A stretch of DNA of 40,391 nucleotides, taken from assembly GCA_016866875.1 (NCBI GenBank), contig VGKY01000007.1, positions 1-40,391 of the forward strand, written 5' to 3'. The stretch comes from Candidatus Peribacteria bacterium (GTDB lineage: Bacteria > Patescibacteriota > Gracilibacteria > Peribacterales > Peribacteraceae). The notes beneath the pieces were generated by a model. That model saw only the letters and a list, made by a program, of their open reading frames with translations. It ran no database searches and was not told the origin of the DNA. Position numbers and translations under genes: made by a program. Each line of letters starts with the position of its first letter. Within the stretch, counting starts at the first letter, position 1. Of this stretch, positions 1 to 9,533 are shown piece after piece.

Positions 1-75
1 TGGCTGGGGAGGAGGGATTCGAACCCCCGTATGACCGCTCCAGAGGCGGTTGCCTTACCACTTGGCGACTCCCCA
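1..75 (-). tRNA. tRNA-Gln (anticodon CTG)
   Basis: On the minus strand the sequence folds as a full cloverleaf. The acceptor stem TGGGGAG pairs with CTCCCCA, the anticodon stem ACCGC/GCGGT closes the loop CTCTGGA, and the T-arm carries GGTTCGAATCC. Loop positions 34-36 read CTG, for Gln codon CAG. The discriminator is G, and CCA is encoded at positions 3-1. The U1-A72 pair is usual for bacterial tRNA-Gln. It lies 40 bases downstream of the membrane-protein gene on the same strand. Confidence 0.95.
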
Positions 76-115
76 ACGAGATGGCTGAACCAGTGTAAGT
101 GAGGCAAAGGGGAAA

Positions 116-697
116 TCAACCAAAAGCCTGTCCATGCTTGCTTCTCCTCCAGAGAATCAATCCCACAAAGACCGTATTGAGGATGACGAGCGTTGCCGGG
201 TAGAGCGCAGTGGCAATGGAGTAGTGCTCCAGTGCCAGGATGGAGATGCCGAACTTGGGAACACTGACCGCGAACGTTGTCAGCGTTTCTTCGTGCGGCC
301 GGACAATGCTCTTGCGAAGCGTCGGAACGAAGGAACAGAGCTCCACAAATGACAGCAAGACCACAGAAGCCGTCGGGGTTTTCGTGAAGCCCCACAGAGC
401 GAGAGCAGAGAGTGCAAGTGCGAGAGCGATCCAATCCATCGGCACGTATCCCCTCTCGCCAAATTTCAACGCCCAGAGAAACACGACGATGCACCCGGCG
501 GTTTCCCCTATGAGCACCCATGAACCGGGCCCTGCATGGTCAAAACGTTGAGCGGCAAAGGCGATGGCTCCGGTGAGCGCCCAGATGAACCACGAAAACG
601 CGTGGGGCTTCGTACGCTTTGAGAAGCAATCGCGGAAGTAGACGAAGAATCCAACGACCGTGAAACTTGCCGCAATGAGCCCAAGGATTCCCTTCAT
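116..697 (-). CDS. Small polytopic membrane protein, possibly with duplicated PQ-loop-like units
   Basis: This 193-residue protein has about six or seven hydrophobic helices and almost no soluble part. Two segments look alike: YFRDCFSKRTKPHAFSWFIW near the N-terminus and VPTLRKSIVRPHEETLTTFA in the second half. Each starts after a transmembrane helix and has basic residues, Pro and an aromatic or hydrophobic run, which resembles the paired PQ-loop units of SWEET/SemiSWEET-like carriers. That resemblance is by eye only and the substrate is unknown. The start ATG lies 12 bases after the stop of homospermidine synthase, so the two genes are probably co-transcribed. No Shine-Dalgarno is visible. 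Confidence 0.75.
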   Translation of the reverse strand: MKGILGLIAASFTVVGFFVYFRDCFSKRTKPHAFSWFIWALTGAIAFAAQRFDHAGPGSWVLIGETAGCIVVFLWALKFGERGYVPMDWIALALALSALALWGFTKTPTASVVLLSFVELCSFVPTLRKSIVRPHEETLTTFAVSVPKFGISILALEHYSIATALYPATLVILNTVFVGLILWRRSKHGQAFG

Positions 698-709
698 CTG
701 CGGTACATC

Positions 710-2245
710 TTACCCTACAACCACCGGCTCAAACTGCGTCTGCAGCGTGCCGACTGCACCTGCGGGATCCGCATCTGCCGCCTTCTTCCTGCGCTCCTCC
801 TCATGAGCACGCAGCAATGCAGCAGGAGTAGCACGCGGCATATGGAAATCGGAGAACTGCCAGGTGGGATTTTTCTTGGGAGCCCACGCAATCGGTTGCG
901 AGGCGACGACGCCGAGATAGGGCGAGGCGATATCGAGGATCTCCTGGTAGGGCAGCTGATCGGGCACGAGCACTCCGAGACGGGGATTGCGGATCATATA
1001 GAGGGCACCCGCGAGCACAGCAGCAGCCACTTGCAGTGTCGTCGCATTCTGACCCGGGACAAGCTCGCGAGCCTCGTCAATCGTGAGGATGGTCCCCGTC
1101 CACCACGACTGGAGCGGATGACCCATCAGCAGCACCCCGAGCTCGTCTCTGCCCCCGGGCAGGATGTCATCGCCCATGATGCGCGTCTGCTCTTGCATCC
1201 GGTACTTGCGGCGCCGGAGTGCCTTGAGCGAAGCAATGGCGTCGGGGCATGGGCAGTACGCGTAGTGGACCGTTGGGCGGTAGATGGCTTTCTCCGCACC
1301 GTCGCGCACCGTGAGGAAGTCGGAGATGGTGAAGGCTTCGCCATGACGGACCACCATCGCCGCGATTTCACCGCTCGGAACACGGCTTTTCACGTAGGTA
1401 TCGATGCCGAAACGCTCAAGGCAAATCTGATTTCCGGGGCCGCCTGCATGCTCACAAATTCCCTGCTTCAGTGCTGCTTCATGCGTGCCCCACCCCAGCT
1501 CCGCGGGGGACGTGCCCTCCTCATGGAAACCATCCACGCTCCAAGTATTGGAGAAGATTTTGGGATCAAAGGGGATATGTGTTTCCTGCGTATCGATCTC
1601 GCTGATGTGGATGGTCTTCACGGAGAGTGCTTGCGCAAGCTCAGGCCACGAAGTGCTTCGCAGGTGTCGCTCGACGCTTCTCGCAGCATCTTCGCTCAAC
1701 ACATCGGAGTCGAGTGCGGCAAGAGCGATGTCTCTGAGGGCGAGCTTGGTGAAGTGCGAGACCAAACCGGGATTGGCTCCGTGCTCGAGAACCGCAGTCG
1801 GCCCCTTCTCTTTCCATCCGGACATCATCCTGCGCACTGCCATATGACGGACGTAGAGGGTGCGGCTCTGGGGCGTGGCACTCTCCATGTCCGCGTACGG
1901 ATCCCAGATCTCGACGGAGGTATTGATGTAGAGCACACCGTGCTCATGACACCACGCGAGGATCTCGCAGACATCAATGTTCCAGGCAAGATCGATGATC
2001 ATGTCTCCAGGGCCCACGTGTGCGGCGAGCTGCTGCCCCATGGTCTCACGCGCGATGCGCTCGCAGACGAAGCGAACGCCGCGCTCAAGGAAGCCCTGCA
2101 ACTCCTGTCGGCGATCGGCGAAATCCATCACCGTGATGCGATCGGGCGAGACGTCGAGGTGCTTGAGAAGGAGCGGCAGCGTGCAGCGCCCGACCCCCCC
2201 GAATCCGAGGAGCAGAATCTTTCCGCCAAAAGGAACTGACTGCAT
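710..2245 (-). CDS. Homospermidine synthase (saccharopine-dehydrogenase-like)
   Basis: Predicted NAD-dependent enzyme joining two diamines (putrescine, or putrescine with spermidine) to make homospermidine, a cytosolic polyamine step. The N-terminus has the Rossmann motif GFGGVGR (about residues 14-20). Family stretches follow: a YINTSVEIWDPYAD-like segment, EHGANPGLVSHF and, later, PTVHYAYCPCPDAI. At 511 residues it is slightly longer than typical bacterial enzymes (about 470-480). I chose the ATG at 2245 because the Rossmann motif in this family begins within 15-20 residues of the start. An in-frame ATG at 2311 would add 22 residues and overlap the helicase stop. Neither start has a clear ribosome site. 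It sits between the DEAD-box helicase and the small membrane protein on the same strand. Confidence 0.88.
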   Translation of the reverse strand: MQSVPFGGKILLLGFGGVGRCTLPLLLKHLDVSPDRITVMDFADRRQELQGFLERGVRFVCERIARETMGQQLAAHVGPGDMIIDLAWNIDVCEILAWCHEHGVLYINTSVEIWDPYADMESATPQSRTLYVRHMAVRRMMSGWKEKGPTAVLEHGANPGLVSHFTKLALRDIALAALDSDVLSEDAARSVERHLRSTSWPELAQALSVKTIHISEIDTQETHIPFDPKIFSNTWSVDGFHEEGTSPAELGWGTHEAALKQGICEHAGGPGNQICLERFGIDTYVKSRVPSGEIAAMVVRHGEAFTISDFLTVRDGAEKAIYRPTVHYAYCPCPDAIASLKALRRRKYRMQEQTRIMGDDILPGGRDELGVLLMGHPLQSWWTGTILTIDEARELVPGQNATTLQVAAAVLAGALYMIRNPRLGVLVPDQLPYQEILDIASPYLGVVASQPIAWAPKKNPTWQFSDFHMPRATPAALLRAHEEERRKKAADADPAGAVGTLQTQFEPVVVG

Positions 2246-2301
2246 CGATGCGGAGTGTACTGTTGGGTTGACAAGCGTCAAGGGCAAACGCTGCGCGCGT
2301 C

Positions 2302-3576
2302 CTATCGCCATCGACTGCGACCACGACTGCGACTGAAGCTCCTCCGCCGTCCGTGGTGCGCGGGGGTACCGCCGGCTCTGCGCTGCTGCCGATCGCGCTC
2401 GCGCTGCCGGTGCGGCTGGAGCGGGCGGTGCGGACGATCGCTCAGGGCAACGGACGCTGCATGGTGTCTACGCTTGAGAGGGATGCGCACGAGTCGCTCG
2501 ATGCTGCGGATGTCTGAGGCTTGATCGGGTGTAGCAAAGGAAATCGCAAGCCCCTCGCGTCCGGCACGCCCAGTGCGACCGATGCGATGGACGTAGTCCG
2601 CGGCGTCATCGGGCAGGTCGTAGTTGATGACGACCGCGATGCCGGTGACGTCGATGCCACGCGCGGCAATGTCTGTAGCGACGAGTACGCGGTACCTACC
2701 GGACTTGAAGCCCGACAGTGCCTCCTTGCGCTGGTTGAGGGATCGATTGGCATGGATTTCGGCGGCAGAGAACTGGTGCTCGCGGAGAATCCGCGTGATC
2801 TTCTTCGCTCCGTGCTTCGTACGGGAGAAGACGAGGACCGAGCCCCCGTGCTCGCGAAGCATCTGCTCAAGGAGCATCTGCTTGTCCTCCTTGCGCACGA
2901 TACAGAGCTCCTGCTCCACTTTGGCGGCCGCAGTGCCAGGCGGGGCAACCTCGATCCGAAGCGGCAAGTGCATCTCCTTGGTTGCAAGCTCGAGGATCTC
3001 TCTGGGCATGGTCGCGGAGAAGAGCATGGTCTGCCGCGTTCTCGGCACATGCGCGAGGATGCGGTCGATCTGTGGCTTAAATCCCATGTCGAGCATGCGA
3101 TCGGCTTCGTCGAGAACGAGGATGTTCACTTCCTTCAGGGAAATAGTACGCTGCTCCAGGTGATCATTGAGGCGGCCAGGTGTGGCGATGAGCACCCGCG
3201 GGTTCCTGCGCAATGCAGTGCGTTGCTTGTGCATGGGCTCGCCGCCGACAAAGACTACGATGCCGATGCCGAGCGTGGAGGCGAATGGCCCGAGCGCCTC
3301 TCCCACTTGAGCCGCAAGCTCGCGTGTGGGAAGGAGTATGAGCGCACGACCTGGGCGCATAGCGAGCTGTTGGAGCATGGGAAGCCCGAAGGCAAACGTC
3401 TTTCCCGTTCCCGTCTGCGCGATGCCGATGACGTCCTTGCCGGTAACGGCGATGGGGATCGCCTGATGCTGGATAGGCGTGGGCATCGTGATCTTCTGGC
3501 GCGTGAGCTGAGCGAGGATCTGAGGGGTCAGCCCGAGCGCGGGAAACCCCTGGGCCGGTTGTGGTTCTGTATGCAC
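2302..3576 (-). CDS. DEAD-box ATP-dependent RNA helicase (RhlE-like)
   Basis: This 424-residue helicase unwinds RNA duplexes, probably in ribosome assembly or RNA turnover. Visible motifs in order: Q-motif region FPALGLTPQIL with TPIQHQAIP, Walker A AQTGTGKT (53-60), PTRELA, TPGR, DEAD (156-159), SAT (187-189), and near residue 330 HRIGRTGRAGR. The last 60 residues are a basic Arg/His/Gln-rich tail ending in an RS-rich stretch, as is common for RhlE-type RNA-binding tails. It is the first gene of a minus-strand group with homospermidine synthase. It is divergent from the copper operon, sharing the 106-base region 3577-3682. Confidence 0.93.
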   Translation of the reverse strand: MHTEPQPAQGFPALGLTPQILAQLTRQKITMPTPIQHQAIPIAVTGKDVIGIAQTGTGKTFAFGLPMLQQLAMRPGRALILLPTRELAAQVGEALGPFASTLGIGIVVFVGGEPMHKQRTALRRNPRVLIATPGRLNDHLEQRTISLKEVNILVLDEADRMLDMGFKPQIDRILAHVPRTRQTMLFSATMPREILELATKEMHLPLRIEVAPPGTAAAKVEQELCIVRKEDKQMLLEQMLREHGGSVLVFSRTKHGAKKITRILREHQFSAAEIHANRSLNQRKEALSGFKSGRYRVLVATDIAARGIDVTGIAVVINYDLPDDAADYVHRIGRTGRAGREGLAISFATPDQASDIRSIERLVRIPLKRRHHAASVALSDRPHRPLQPHRQRERDRQQRRAGGTPAHHGRRRSFSRSRGRSRWR

Positions 3577-3628
3577 GCGCAGAGCATAGCGGAAATTTTC
3601 GCATGTGCGAGCGAAATGCCCACATTCC

Positions 3629-3656
3629 TTGCGCGGAGGATACCCAGCACTATACT
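3629..3656 (+). promoter_or_regulatory. Predicted promoter of the copper operon
   Basis: A TTGCGC box at 3629-3634 and a TATACT box at 3651-3656 are separated by 16 bases and lie 27 bases upstream of the repressor ATG. Three TACCCC-type half sites follow directly (about 3657-3677). CsoR operators typically contain TACCCC opposed to GGGGTA; here only the C-rich halves are present, so an operator role is a guess. Confidence 0.45.
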
Positions 3657-3682
3657 ACCCCTACCCCCTACCCCTACACTTC

Positions 3683-3949
3683 ATGCTCCCCGCAGCGCAG
3701 AAGAAATCCCGCGATGCCATCACGCGCATGGACGGGCTCCTCAAAAAGCTCTCGCTCATGGTTGACGAAGGCGCCTACTGCCCGAAGATGCTCGAGATCG
3801 TGCTCGCACTGCAGGGGCACGTCGACTACATGCAAGGAGTAATCCTCGAAAGCCACCTACGCACCTGCGCGGAGAAGAATCTCCGCTCGAAGCAGAAGGA
3901 AAAATTCATCGAGGAGCTCCTCATGGTCATCGGACTTTCCACGCGTTGA
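3683..3949 (+). CDS. csoR: CsoR-family copper-sensing repressor
   Basis: This 88-residue all-helical protein belongs to the CsoR/FrmR (DUF156) metal-sensing repressors, which release DNA on binding Cu(I). The copper ligands of CsoR are Cys-His-Cys with spacings of 25 and 4 residues. Here they are C33, H58 and C62, with exactly the same spacing, so copper rather than formaldehyde or nickel is the likely signal. I chose the ATG at 3683 because it begins the conserved region ([20 protein letters not shown]); longer versions run into a C-rich repeat. Its stop lies two bases before the ATG of the copper ATPase, so the genes are co-transcribed and probably autoregulated. Confidence 0.92.
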   Translation: MLPAAQKKSRDAITRMDGLLKKLSLMVDEGAYCPKMLEIVLALQGHVDYMQGVILESHLRTCAEKNLRSKQKEKFIEELLMVIGLSTR

Positions 3950-3951
3950 CC

Positions 3952-6288
3952 ATGAAAACCATCCTCGCGATCACCGGCATGCACTGCGCGAGCTGCAGCG
4001 CTCTCATCAGCCGGAAGCTCAAGGAGACTGCGGGTGTCGAGGAAGCGAATGTGAACCTCGCTGCGGCGAAGGCGAGCATCCGCTTCAATCCTGCTGAAGT
4101 GAATGAGCAGGGCCTCATCGCTGCTGTAGAGGCCGCAGGATTCGGTGCGAGTATCGCCGATGAGAAAGATCGAGAAGCCGAGAAGAGGCGGCGGGAAGCA
4201 GAGATCGTAAGTTTCCGTCGCAAGTTCTGGATTGGTCTTTTCTTGAGCCTTCCCATGCTCGGATTCATGGTACTCACCTATATTCCCCACACCGCGTTCC
4301 ACGATGCCGTGCTGCCCTCTATGGGTATCATCTCTCTGACTCTCGCCACCCCCGTGCAGTTCTGGCTTGGGTACGGCTTCTATCGCGGCATGTGGTCGAG
4401 TGTGAACATGGGCACATTCAACATGGACAGTCTCATCGCCATCGGCACGTCCACTGCCTATTTCTACAGTCTCTGGAACTTCGTTGATCATGTCGTCACA
4501 GAAGGAACGGTGATCGGCGAGATGCACAATCTCTACTTTGAGGTTGCTGCCTTACTGATCACCTTCGTGCTCCTCGGCAAATGGCTGGAAACGCGAGCGA
4601 AAGGGAAAACAGGTGAAGCGATCCAGAAGCTGATGGGGTTGCAGGCGAAGACCGCGCGCGTGCTCCGTGACTCGCAGCAGATCGATGTTCCCATCGAAGA
4701 AGTGCAGGTCGGCGATTACATCATCGTCCGCCCCGGCGAGAAGATCCCCGTCGATGGCACCGTAATCAAGGGTTTGTCATCCGTGGATGAATCCATGCTC
4801 ACAGGTGAGAGCATTCCGGTAGAGAAGAAGGAAGGCGATCGTGTCTTCGGTGCCACGATGAACGGCCATGGCAGCATCGAGTTTCGCGCCGAGAAAGTCG
4901 GAGCAGAGACAGTGCTCGCGCAGATCATCCGCTTCGTGGAGGATGCACAGGGTTCCAAGGCACCTATTCAGGATTTCGCGGATTGGGTTTCTTCATGGTT
5001 CGTTCCAGCGGTAATTGGCGTTGCGATCCTGACGTTTGTCACATGGATGCTGCTTGGGGAATCCGTGACCTTTGCACTGCTCGCATTCGTCTCCGTCATG
5101 GTGATCGCATGCCCCTGCGCGCTGGGGCTTGCGACCCCCACGAGCATCATGGTCGCAACAGGGAAAGGAGCGGAGCTGGGAATTCTGATCCGTGGGGGAG
5201 AGCCGCTCGAAGCAGCGAAGCACATCGATACCATGGTGTTTGACAAAACGGGAACGCTCACCAAGGGAAAGCCGGAGGTGACGGATGTCCTCCCCGCCGT
5301 AGCGGAGAGCCGCGGCTCTCCGCTACGAGGAAACGATATCCTTCATATCGCCGCCTCTCTCGAGCAAGGATCCGAGCACCCGTTGGCCGAAGCCATCGTT
5401 CGTCATGCCGCAGCAGAGAGCTGCGGCTCTCTGCTGCGTTCCGTCGAATCCTTCAAGGCGATCCCCGGTCACGGCGTGGAAGGAATCATTGATGGCAAAA
5501 AATATGTACTGGGCAACAGGAGATTGATGGAAAAGATGCACATTGCATTCTCCCATGTTGAATCCGCATTGCAGGAACTTGAGAAAGCCGGCAAGACAGC
5601 AATGCTGCTCGCAGACGACCAGATCCTAGGAATCATAGCCGTTGCAGATACGCTCAAGAAAACATCGAAGGATGCTGTCGCTATGCTCAAGAAGATGCAC
5701 ATCGATGTCCTCATGATCTCGGGGGATAACGAGCGCACCGCGCGCGCCATCGGTGCACAGCTCGGCATCGACCGCGTGCGCGCCGAAGTTCTTCCTGAAG
5801 ACAAGGCGGGGGAGGTCAAATCGTTGCAGGATGGTGGAAAGCACGTCGCGATGGTCGGCGATGGCATCAATGATGCTCCGGCGCTCGCACAAGCCCATCT
5901 CGGCATCGCGATGGGATCGGGAACAGATATCGCCATGGAAACCGGCGGCATCGTTCTGGTGAAAAATGATATCGCTGATGTGGTGACGGCGATCAAGCTC
6001 AGCCGCGCGACCGTGAGCAAAATCCACCAAAACATGTTCTTTGCGCTCTTCTTCAATGTGATCGGTATTCCCATTGCGGCGAGAGCATTCCAGCATTGGG
6101 AAATTATCCTGCGACCGGAGCTTGCAGGACTTGCGATGGCATTCAGTTCCGTCTCTGTCGTGACAAATGCGCTCCTGCTCAAAGGGTTCCATCCGCACAA
6201 GAAGAACTGGCTCTCCGACTTAGCGCCAATCATCATGACCATCGGCTTCACGGCACTCTTCCTCAACTTCGCCCGGCTAAGCTCTTGA
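3952..6288 (+). CDS. copA: Copper-exporting P1B-type ATPase (CopA-like)
   Basis: This 778-residue inner-membrane pump exports Cu(I) using ATP. Domains in order: one N-terminal heavy-metal domain with the GMHCASC motif (C12, C15); membrane helices; the actuator TGES region; the membrane ion site CPC (387-389); phosphorylation site DKTGTLT (D431); the SEHPLA motif (H476); and the hinge GDGINDAP. All catalytic residues are present. I chose the ATG at 3952; an overlapping TTG at 3946 is less likely. Two related 30-bp palindromes are translated inside the nucleotide-binding domain (residues about 449-459 and 486-496, giving AESRGSPLR and AESCGSLLR), flanking the SEHPLA region. They preserve the frame. 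Confidence 0.95.
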   Translation: MKTILAITGMHCASCSALISRKLKETAGVEEANVNLAAAKASIRFNPAEVNEQGLIAAVEAAGFGASIADEKDREAEKRRREAEIVSFRRKFWIGLFLSLPMLGFMVLTYIPHTAFHDAVLPSMGIISLTLATPVQFWLGYGFYRGMWSSVNMGTFNMDSLIAIGTSTAYFYSLWNFVDHVVTEGTVIGEMHNLYFEVAALLITFVLLGKWLETRAKGKTGEAIQKLMGLQAKTARVLRDSQQIDVPIEEVQVGDYIIVRPGEKIPVDGTVIKGLSSVDESMLTGESIPVEKKEGDRVFGATMNGHGSIEFRAEKVGAETVLAQIIRFVEDAQGSKAPIQDFADWVSSWFVPAVIGVAILTFVTWMLLGESVTFALLAFVSVMVIACPCALGLATPTSIMVATGKGAELGILIRGGEPLEAAKHIDTMVFDKTGTLTKGKPEVTDVLPAVAESRGSPLRGNDILHIAASLEQGSEHPLAEAIVRHAAAESCGSLLRSVESFKAIPGHGVEGIIDGKKYVLGNRRLMEKMHIAFSHVESALQELEKAGKTAMLLADDQILGIIAVADTLKKTSKDAVAMLKKMHIDVLMISGDNERTARAIGAQLGIDRVRAEVLPEDKAGEVKSLQDGGKHVAMVGDGINDAPALAQAHLGIAMGSGTDIAMETGGIVLVKNDIADVVTAIKLSRATVSKIHQNMFFALFFNVIGIPIAARAFQHWEIILRPELAGLAMAFSSVSVVTNALLLKGFHPHKKNWLSDLAPIIMTIGFTALFLNFARLSS
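5298..5327. repeat. Intragenic 30-bp perfect palindrome (copy 1)
   Basis: A perfect inverted repeat centred between 5312 and 5313, with arms starting CGTAGCGGAGAGCCG. It is read in frame within the ATPase gene. It resembles the copy at 5409-5438: same length, same reading phase, and arms differing at a few bases. Confidence 0.9.
5409..5438. repeat. Intragenic 30-bp near-perfect palindrome (copy 2)
   Basis: The arms CGCAGCAGAGAGC and GCTCTCTGCTGCG are exact complements around a centre TGCG with one mismatched pair. It begins 111 bases (37 codons) after copy 1 and is in the same reading phase of the copper ATPase. Confidence 0.88.
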
Positions 6289-6340
6289 CACTCCTCAAGA
6301 CAGATTGCCCCAATCTTCCTATCCCCCTTCCCCCATCCCC

Positions 6341-7102
6341 ATGCGCACTGCAACACTCCTCATCGCTACTGCTCTCATCACCCTTACAGGATGCACCCCT
6401 ACCGGCTCACATCGGATGGACAACGGCATGAAGCATAACGAAATGATGATGGGCGGAAACCCAGACCTCCGCTTTCAAGAAGACCAGGGCGAGTCGACAT
6501 TGGATCTTGCATTTTCCATCCGCGACCATGGGACGGTCTTCACGGACTTTGGCGTAAGTCATACGAAGGAAATGCACCTCATCGTTGTCCGAGATGATCT
6601 TCAATACTTCCAGCACCTGCACCCCGAGCGTGATAAGCGGGGTATCTGGCATGTGGACTTCCAACCAAAAGCAGGAGGAACGCACTGGCTCTATGCGGAC
6701 TTCGTGGACAGTGCCGGTGACGTGTACATACTCCGGGAGGAGAAATCCTACGTTGGTGATATTGGACGGCATGGCATCGCACAGAACACTCAGACCGTGA
6801 AATCGTTTGATGGATATCGTGTTGAATTTACTCCTACAGTGGAGGACGGCGATCTCATCCTTCGCTATACGATCATCGATCAAGAAGAGAACCCCGTCCG
6901 TCTTCAGACATATCTCGGTGCAAAGGGGCACAGCGTTCTCATCTCTCCTTCAGGCGATTTCATTCACACACATATGGAGGAAGGTGATGAACCCGTCTTC
7001 AGGACGCCACTTCCGAAAGATGCTTTCTACCGTGTCTTCACCCAATTCCAGATCGAGGGGACGGTGATCACGACGGATTTTGATTGGCAGATTCCTTCCT
7101 AA
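6341..7102 (+). CDS. Predicted copper-operon lipoprotein, His/Met-rich
   Basis: This 253-residue protein has a lipoprotein signal peptide ending in the lipobox LTGC (Cys18), so it should be anchored on the outer face of the membrane. A His/Met-rich stretch follows (HRMDNGMKHNEMMMGG), a likely Cu(I)-binding region. The body has conserved-looking His motifs, MHLIVV.DDLQYFQHLHPE and later GHSVLISPSGDFIHTHME, as in small periplasmic or secreted proteins found with heavy-metal pumps. I chose the ATG at 6341 because it starts the signal peptide. It follows the copper ATPase by 52 bases and probably shares its transcript. Its inferred job is to bind or buffer copper outside the membrane. No enzyme domain is recognised. 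Confidence 0.8.
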   Translation: MRTATLLIATALITLTGCTPTGSHRMDNGMKHNEMMMGGNPDLRFQEDQGESTLDLAFSIRDHGTVFTDFGVSHTKEMHLIVVRDDLQYFQHLHPERDKRGIWHVDFQPKAGGTHWLYADFVDSAGDVYILREEKSYVGDIGRHGIAQNTQTVKSFDGYRVEFTPTVEDGDLILRYTIIDQEENPVRLQTYLGAKGHSVLISPSGDFIHTHMEEGDEPVFRTPLPKDAFYRVFTQFQIEGTVITTDFDWQIPS

Positions 7103-7142
7103 GCCGATACCGGCAGCCCATTCTCATACGAGGGGCATGTGC

Positions 7143-9491
7143 TCACCGTGTCCTGTACAGCGTCGAGCGCACGGTCGTCACGGGGAGCTCCACCCATTGC
7201 AGCAGCCGCACCCCATCATGCCAATCGACGACGCCGAGCGTACTCCTATCGGAGAGTGATGCGAGGCGCACCTGGAGCGAGCTCCCTCCCGAGAGAACCT
7301 GTGGGTCTGTGACCGATCCGCGAAGGGCAAGGGTAACGCTCCGTCCCGGTGACACAACGGAAGCAAGGGCATCGGCGATCGCTTCGCAAGTCACAGTGAT
7401 ATCGAGCATTGACCGGTTGGCCGAGCATGGAGTGGACACGGACGCGTCGAGGACGTTATAGAGTCGGAATGCATTGACATCCACCTCAACGTTGCTCGCA
7501 GTCACCCTAAAGACGAGCGTGCGCACCACGACGTCATTGAACCCGTTCCTGCTATTGCGGTTCTGCAATGCAGTAAACCGGAACGATCCCAGTGTCGCCG
7601 AGCCCACTGGAATCGGGGAATCATCGGCGTCGGCATGCGCATTGTCGATCGAGCCGATCTTGCTGTGCACGATGTCATGCGTCGAACCGGTGATGGCAAC
7701 GTTGCCTCCTGTAAACGCAGCGCCGACGAAGATTTCCCCTTCCCCTGCCGCATCGCCATCGTTCTGGGAAAGCTCAGCACCAGATTGTGCTCCGCGCGCC
7801 TCGAGCGCATGAGGTGTGCCGGAGCTTTCGGAAACGGAAAGTGACAGCGTCGTTTCAGACCCTCCACCCTCGGCATCGGACTTGAGTATGGCGCGCATGA
7901 GCAGGCGACGGGGCACATCGCGTTTCACGGTAAAGGGAATCGATGTGCACATGCGCCCCACGATCAGAACGGAGCAACCGCCAGATCGCGCCGTCACAAA
8001 GGGTTCCGCTGCACCAGGATCGTAGAACTCCAGACGATCGACGCTCGTGGGCACACCATCCACGCCGAAGCGCTCCACAATAATATCTTCATCTCGAGCT
8101 AATAGGACGACACGCATCACCGCATCGCTGCGCTCACCAAGGAGCAGAAGCTTTGATGTGAGAGGAGTGCTATCGGCAACCACGGAGAGATTGCCAACCG
8201 TTTTGAGGGAAATGACGCTCTCTGTAAGGGTACGGACGCGAATCCAGCAGATATCGACGGGGCAATCGTCATTTTCAAGAGCAATGCCGGAAAGATCCTC
8301 TCCATCGCGTGCCCCGACTGCGGCAATGAACGCGGCATCGTCCTTGGCAAAGCCAACCGCAAGGTCTGCTCCCGAAGCATTGATGGAAAGATCCGCGCGC
8401 ACCTCCATACGCAGAGCAGTCCCATTGGATACGCGAATCTGGAAAGTGGAAAAAGCAATACGGCTTCCGCGAGCGCTGCCCGTCGCAATCGCCCGGTCGA
8501 CGGTGCCGTCGCCATCGAGATCGACAAACAGGCGATAGTTTGTGGCGGAATTCAGGCTTCCCGACGCGGCGCGCAGCGTCAGATCCGTGATCCACACATC
8601 CTGCCGCGATGCCGTTGCGTCGAACGCCAATAGCGGAACATCGCGCGTCCCGGCAGCGATCGCTACGGAACCGAGCGTGCGCTGCTCAACGAGCAAGGCT
8701 CCATGGCGCACGGGATTGCCGACGATGATGCAAATGCTCGAGCAACCATCACCATCCACAGCGTTGCCGTCATCACACTGTTCCCCCGCATCGACGACCC
8801 CATTTCCGCAGATTCCCCACGAACGCGAACTCGTCTGTCGCGAAGCAACGTTGCGAGAGGACGATGGAGAGGACGACGAGCGAGATCCCACCATCGCGAT
8901 CTCCTCGCCGAGTGATACGATGAGGTATGCCATCTCACTGCGCGTCAGGAGATGCCCCGGGTTTTTCTGAAAGTAGTCGAAGATGCCGCGCGTCACAGCC
9001 GCATCAACGTAGGGGTCATACCAGTGATCAGGCGTGCGGAAGTACACAGGTAACGGCAGATCCCATGCAAGTACCGAGAGCTTTAGTGCCTCAGCGAGGT
9101 TCACAGGTTCACCCCCGCGAAACGTGCCATCGGGATACCCCGAAACAATCCGCGCGTCTTTGGCAGAGCACGCATGGAGCCAGTACCACTCTTCGTTGTC
9201 GACGAAGTCTGCAAAGCAGCGGCGATCCGCTGTCTGGTAAACCTGTGAACCAAACCGCGCAAGCATGAGGATCTTGAGAAACTCCGCCCGGTTCACGAGG
9301 ATGTCTGGACGGAAGAGTCCGTAGCCGTAGCCCTGAACAATGCCGCGCTCCTGCAGGATACGGACATACTGCTCGTGGGGATGGCCAACGGTGTCGAGAA
9401 AAAGTACCCCGGACCTCCCCTGTGCAAACGCGAGGACGGGGAATGCCGTGCATATGAGGAGCCACCGCTTCACGGTGAGGAATGATAGCAA
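7143..9491 (-). CDS. Secreted SLH-domain protein with DUF4215-like Cys-rich repeat
   Basis: A 782-residue envelope protein. The N-terminus is a signal peptide (KRWLLICTAFPVLAFAQG), followed by about three SLH repeats (roughly residues 30-190) with typical FRPDILVNRAEFLKILM and YPDGTFRGGEPVNLAEALKL segments, which anchor proteins to cell-wall polymers or the S-layer. A Ser-rich linker leads to a Cys-rich unit (CGNGVVDAGEQCDDGNA, then GDGCSSIC) like the DUF4215 repeats of secreted proteins. The remaining 500 residues are beta-rich and not recognised. The start is TTG at 9491, with AAGG four bases upstream; a GTG six codons inside is the alternative. It ends 41 bases from the convergent copper lipoprotein gene. 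Confidence 0.85.
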   Translation of the reverse strand: MLSFLTVKRWLLICTAFPVLAFAQGRSGVLFLDTVGHPHEQYVRILQERGIVQGYGYGLFRPDILVNRAEFLKILMLARFGSQVYQTADRRCFADFVDNEEWYWLHACSAKDARIVSGYPDGTFRGGEPVNLAEALKLSVLAWDLPLPVYFRTPDHWYDPYVDAAVTRGIFDYFQKNPGHLLTRSEMAYLIVSLGEEIAMVGSRSSSSPSSSRNVASRQTSSRSWGICGNGVVDAGEQCDDGNAVDGDGCSSICIIVGNPVRHGALLVEQRTLGSVAIAAGTRDVPLLAFDATASRQDVWITDLTLRAASGSLNSATNYRLFVDLDGDGTVDRAIATGSARGSRIAFSTFQIRVSNGTALRMEVRADLSINASGADLAVGFAKDDAAFIAAVGARDGEDLSGIALENDDCPVDICWIRVRTLTESVISLKTVGNLSVVADSTPLTSKLLLLGERSDAVMRVVLLARDEDIIVERFGVDGVPTSVDRLEFYDPGAAEPFVTARSGGCSVLIVGRMCTSIPFTVKRDVPRRLLMRAILKSDAEGGGSETTLSLSVSESSGTPHALEARGAQSGAELSQNDGDAAGEGEIFVGAAFTGGNVAITGSTHDIVHSKIGSIDNAHADADDSPIPVGSATLGSFRFTALQNRNSRNGFNDVVVRTLVFRVTASNVEVDVNAFRLYNVLDASVSTPCSANRSMLDITVTCEAIADALASVVSPGRSVTLALRGSVTDPQVLSGGSSLQVRLASLSDRSTLGVVDWHDGVRLLQWVELPVTTVRSTLYRTR

Positions 9492-9533
9492 ATTACCTTC
9501 GCAGACGAGGATAGATCACTACAATGATGCTGT

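Noticed and set aside
803-2239. A 478-codon open frame on the plus strand
   Set aside because: It lies wholly antisense to homospermidine synthase, which has clear family motifs; the plus-strand product has none and is an effect of high GC.
2521-3765. A 414-codon plus-strand frame
   Set aside because: Antisense to the DEAD-box helicase and running into the csoR promoter region; no motifs.
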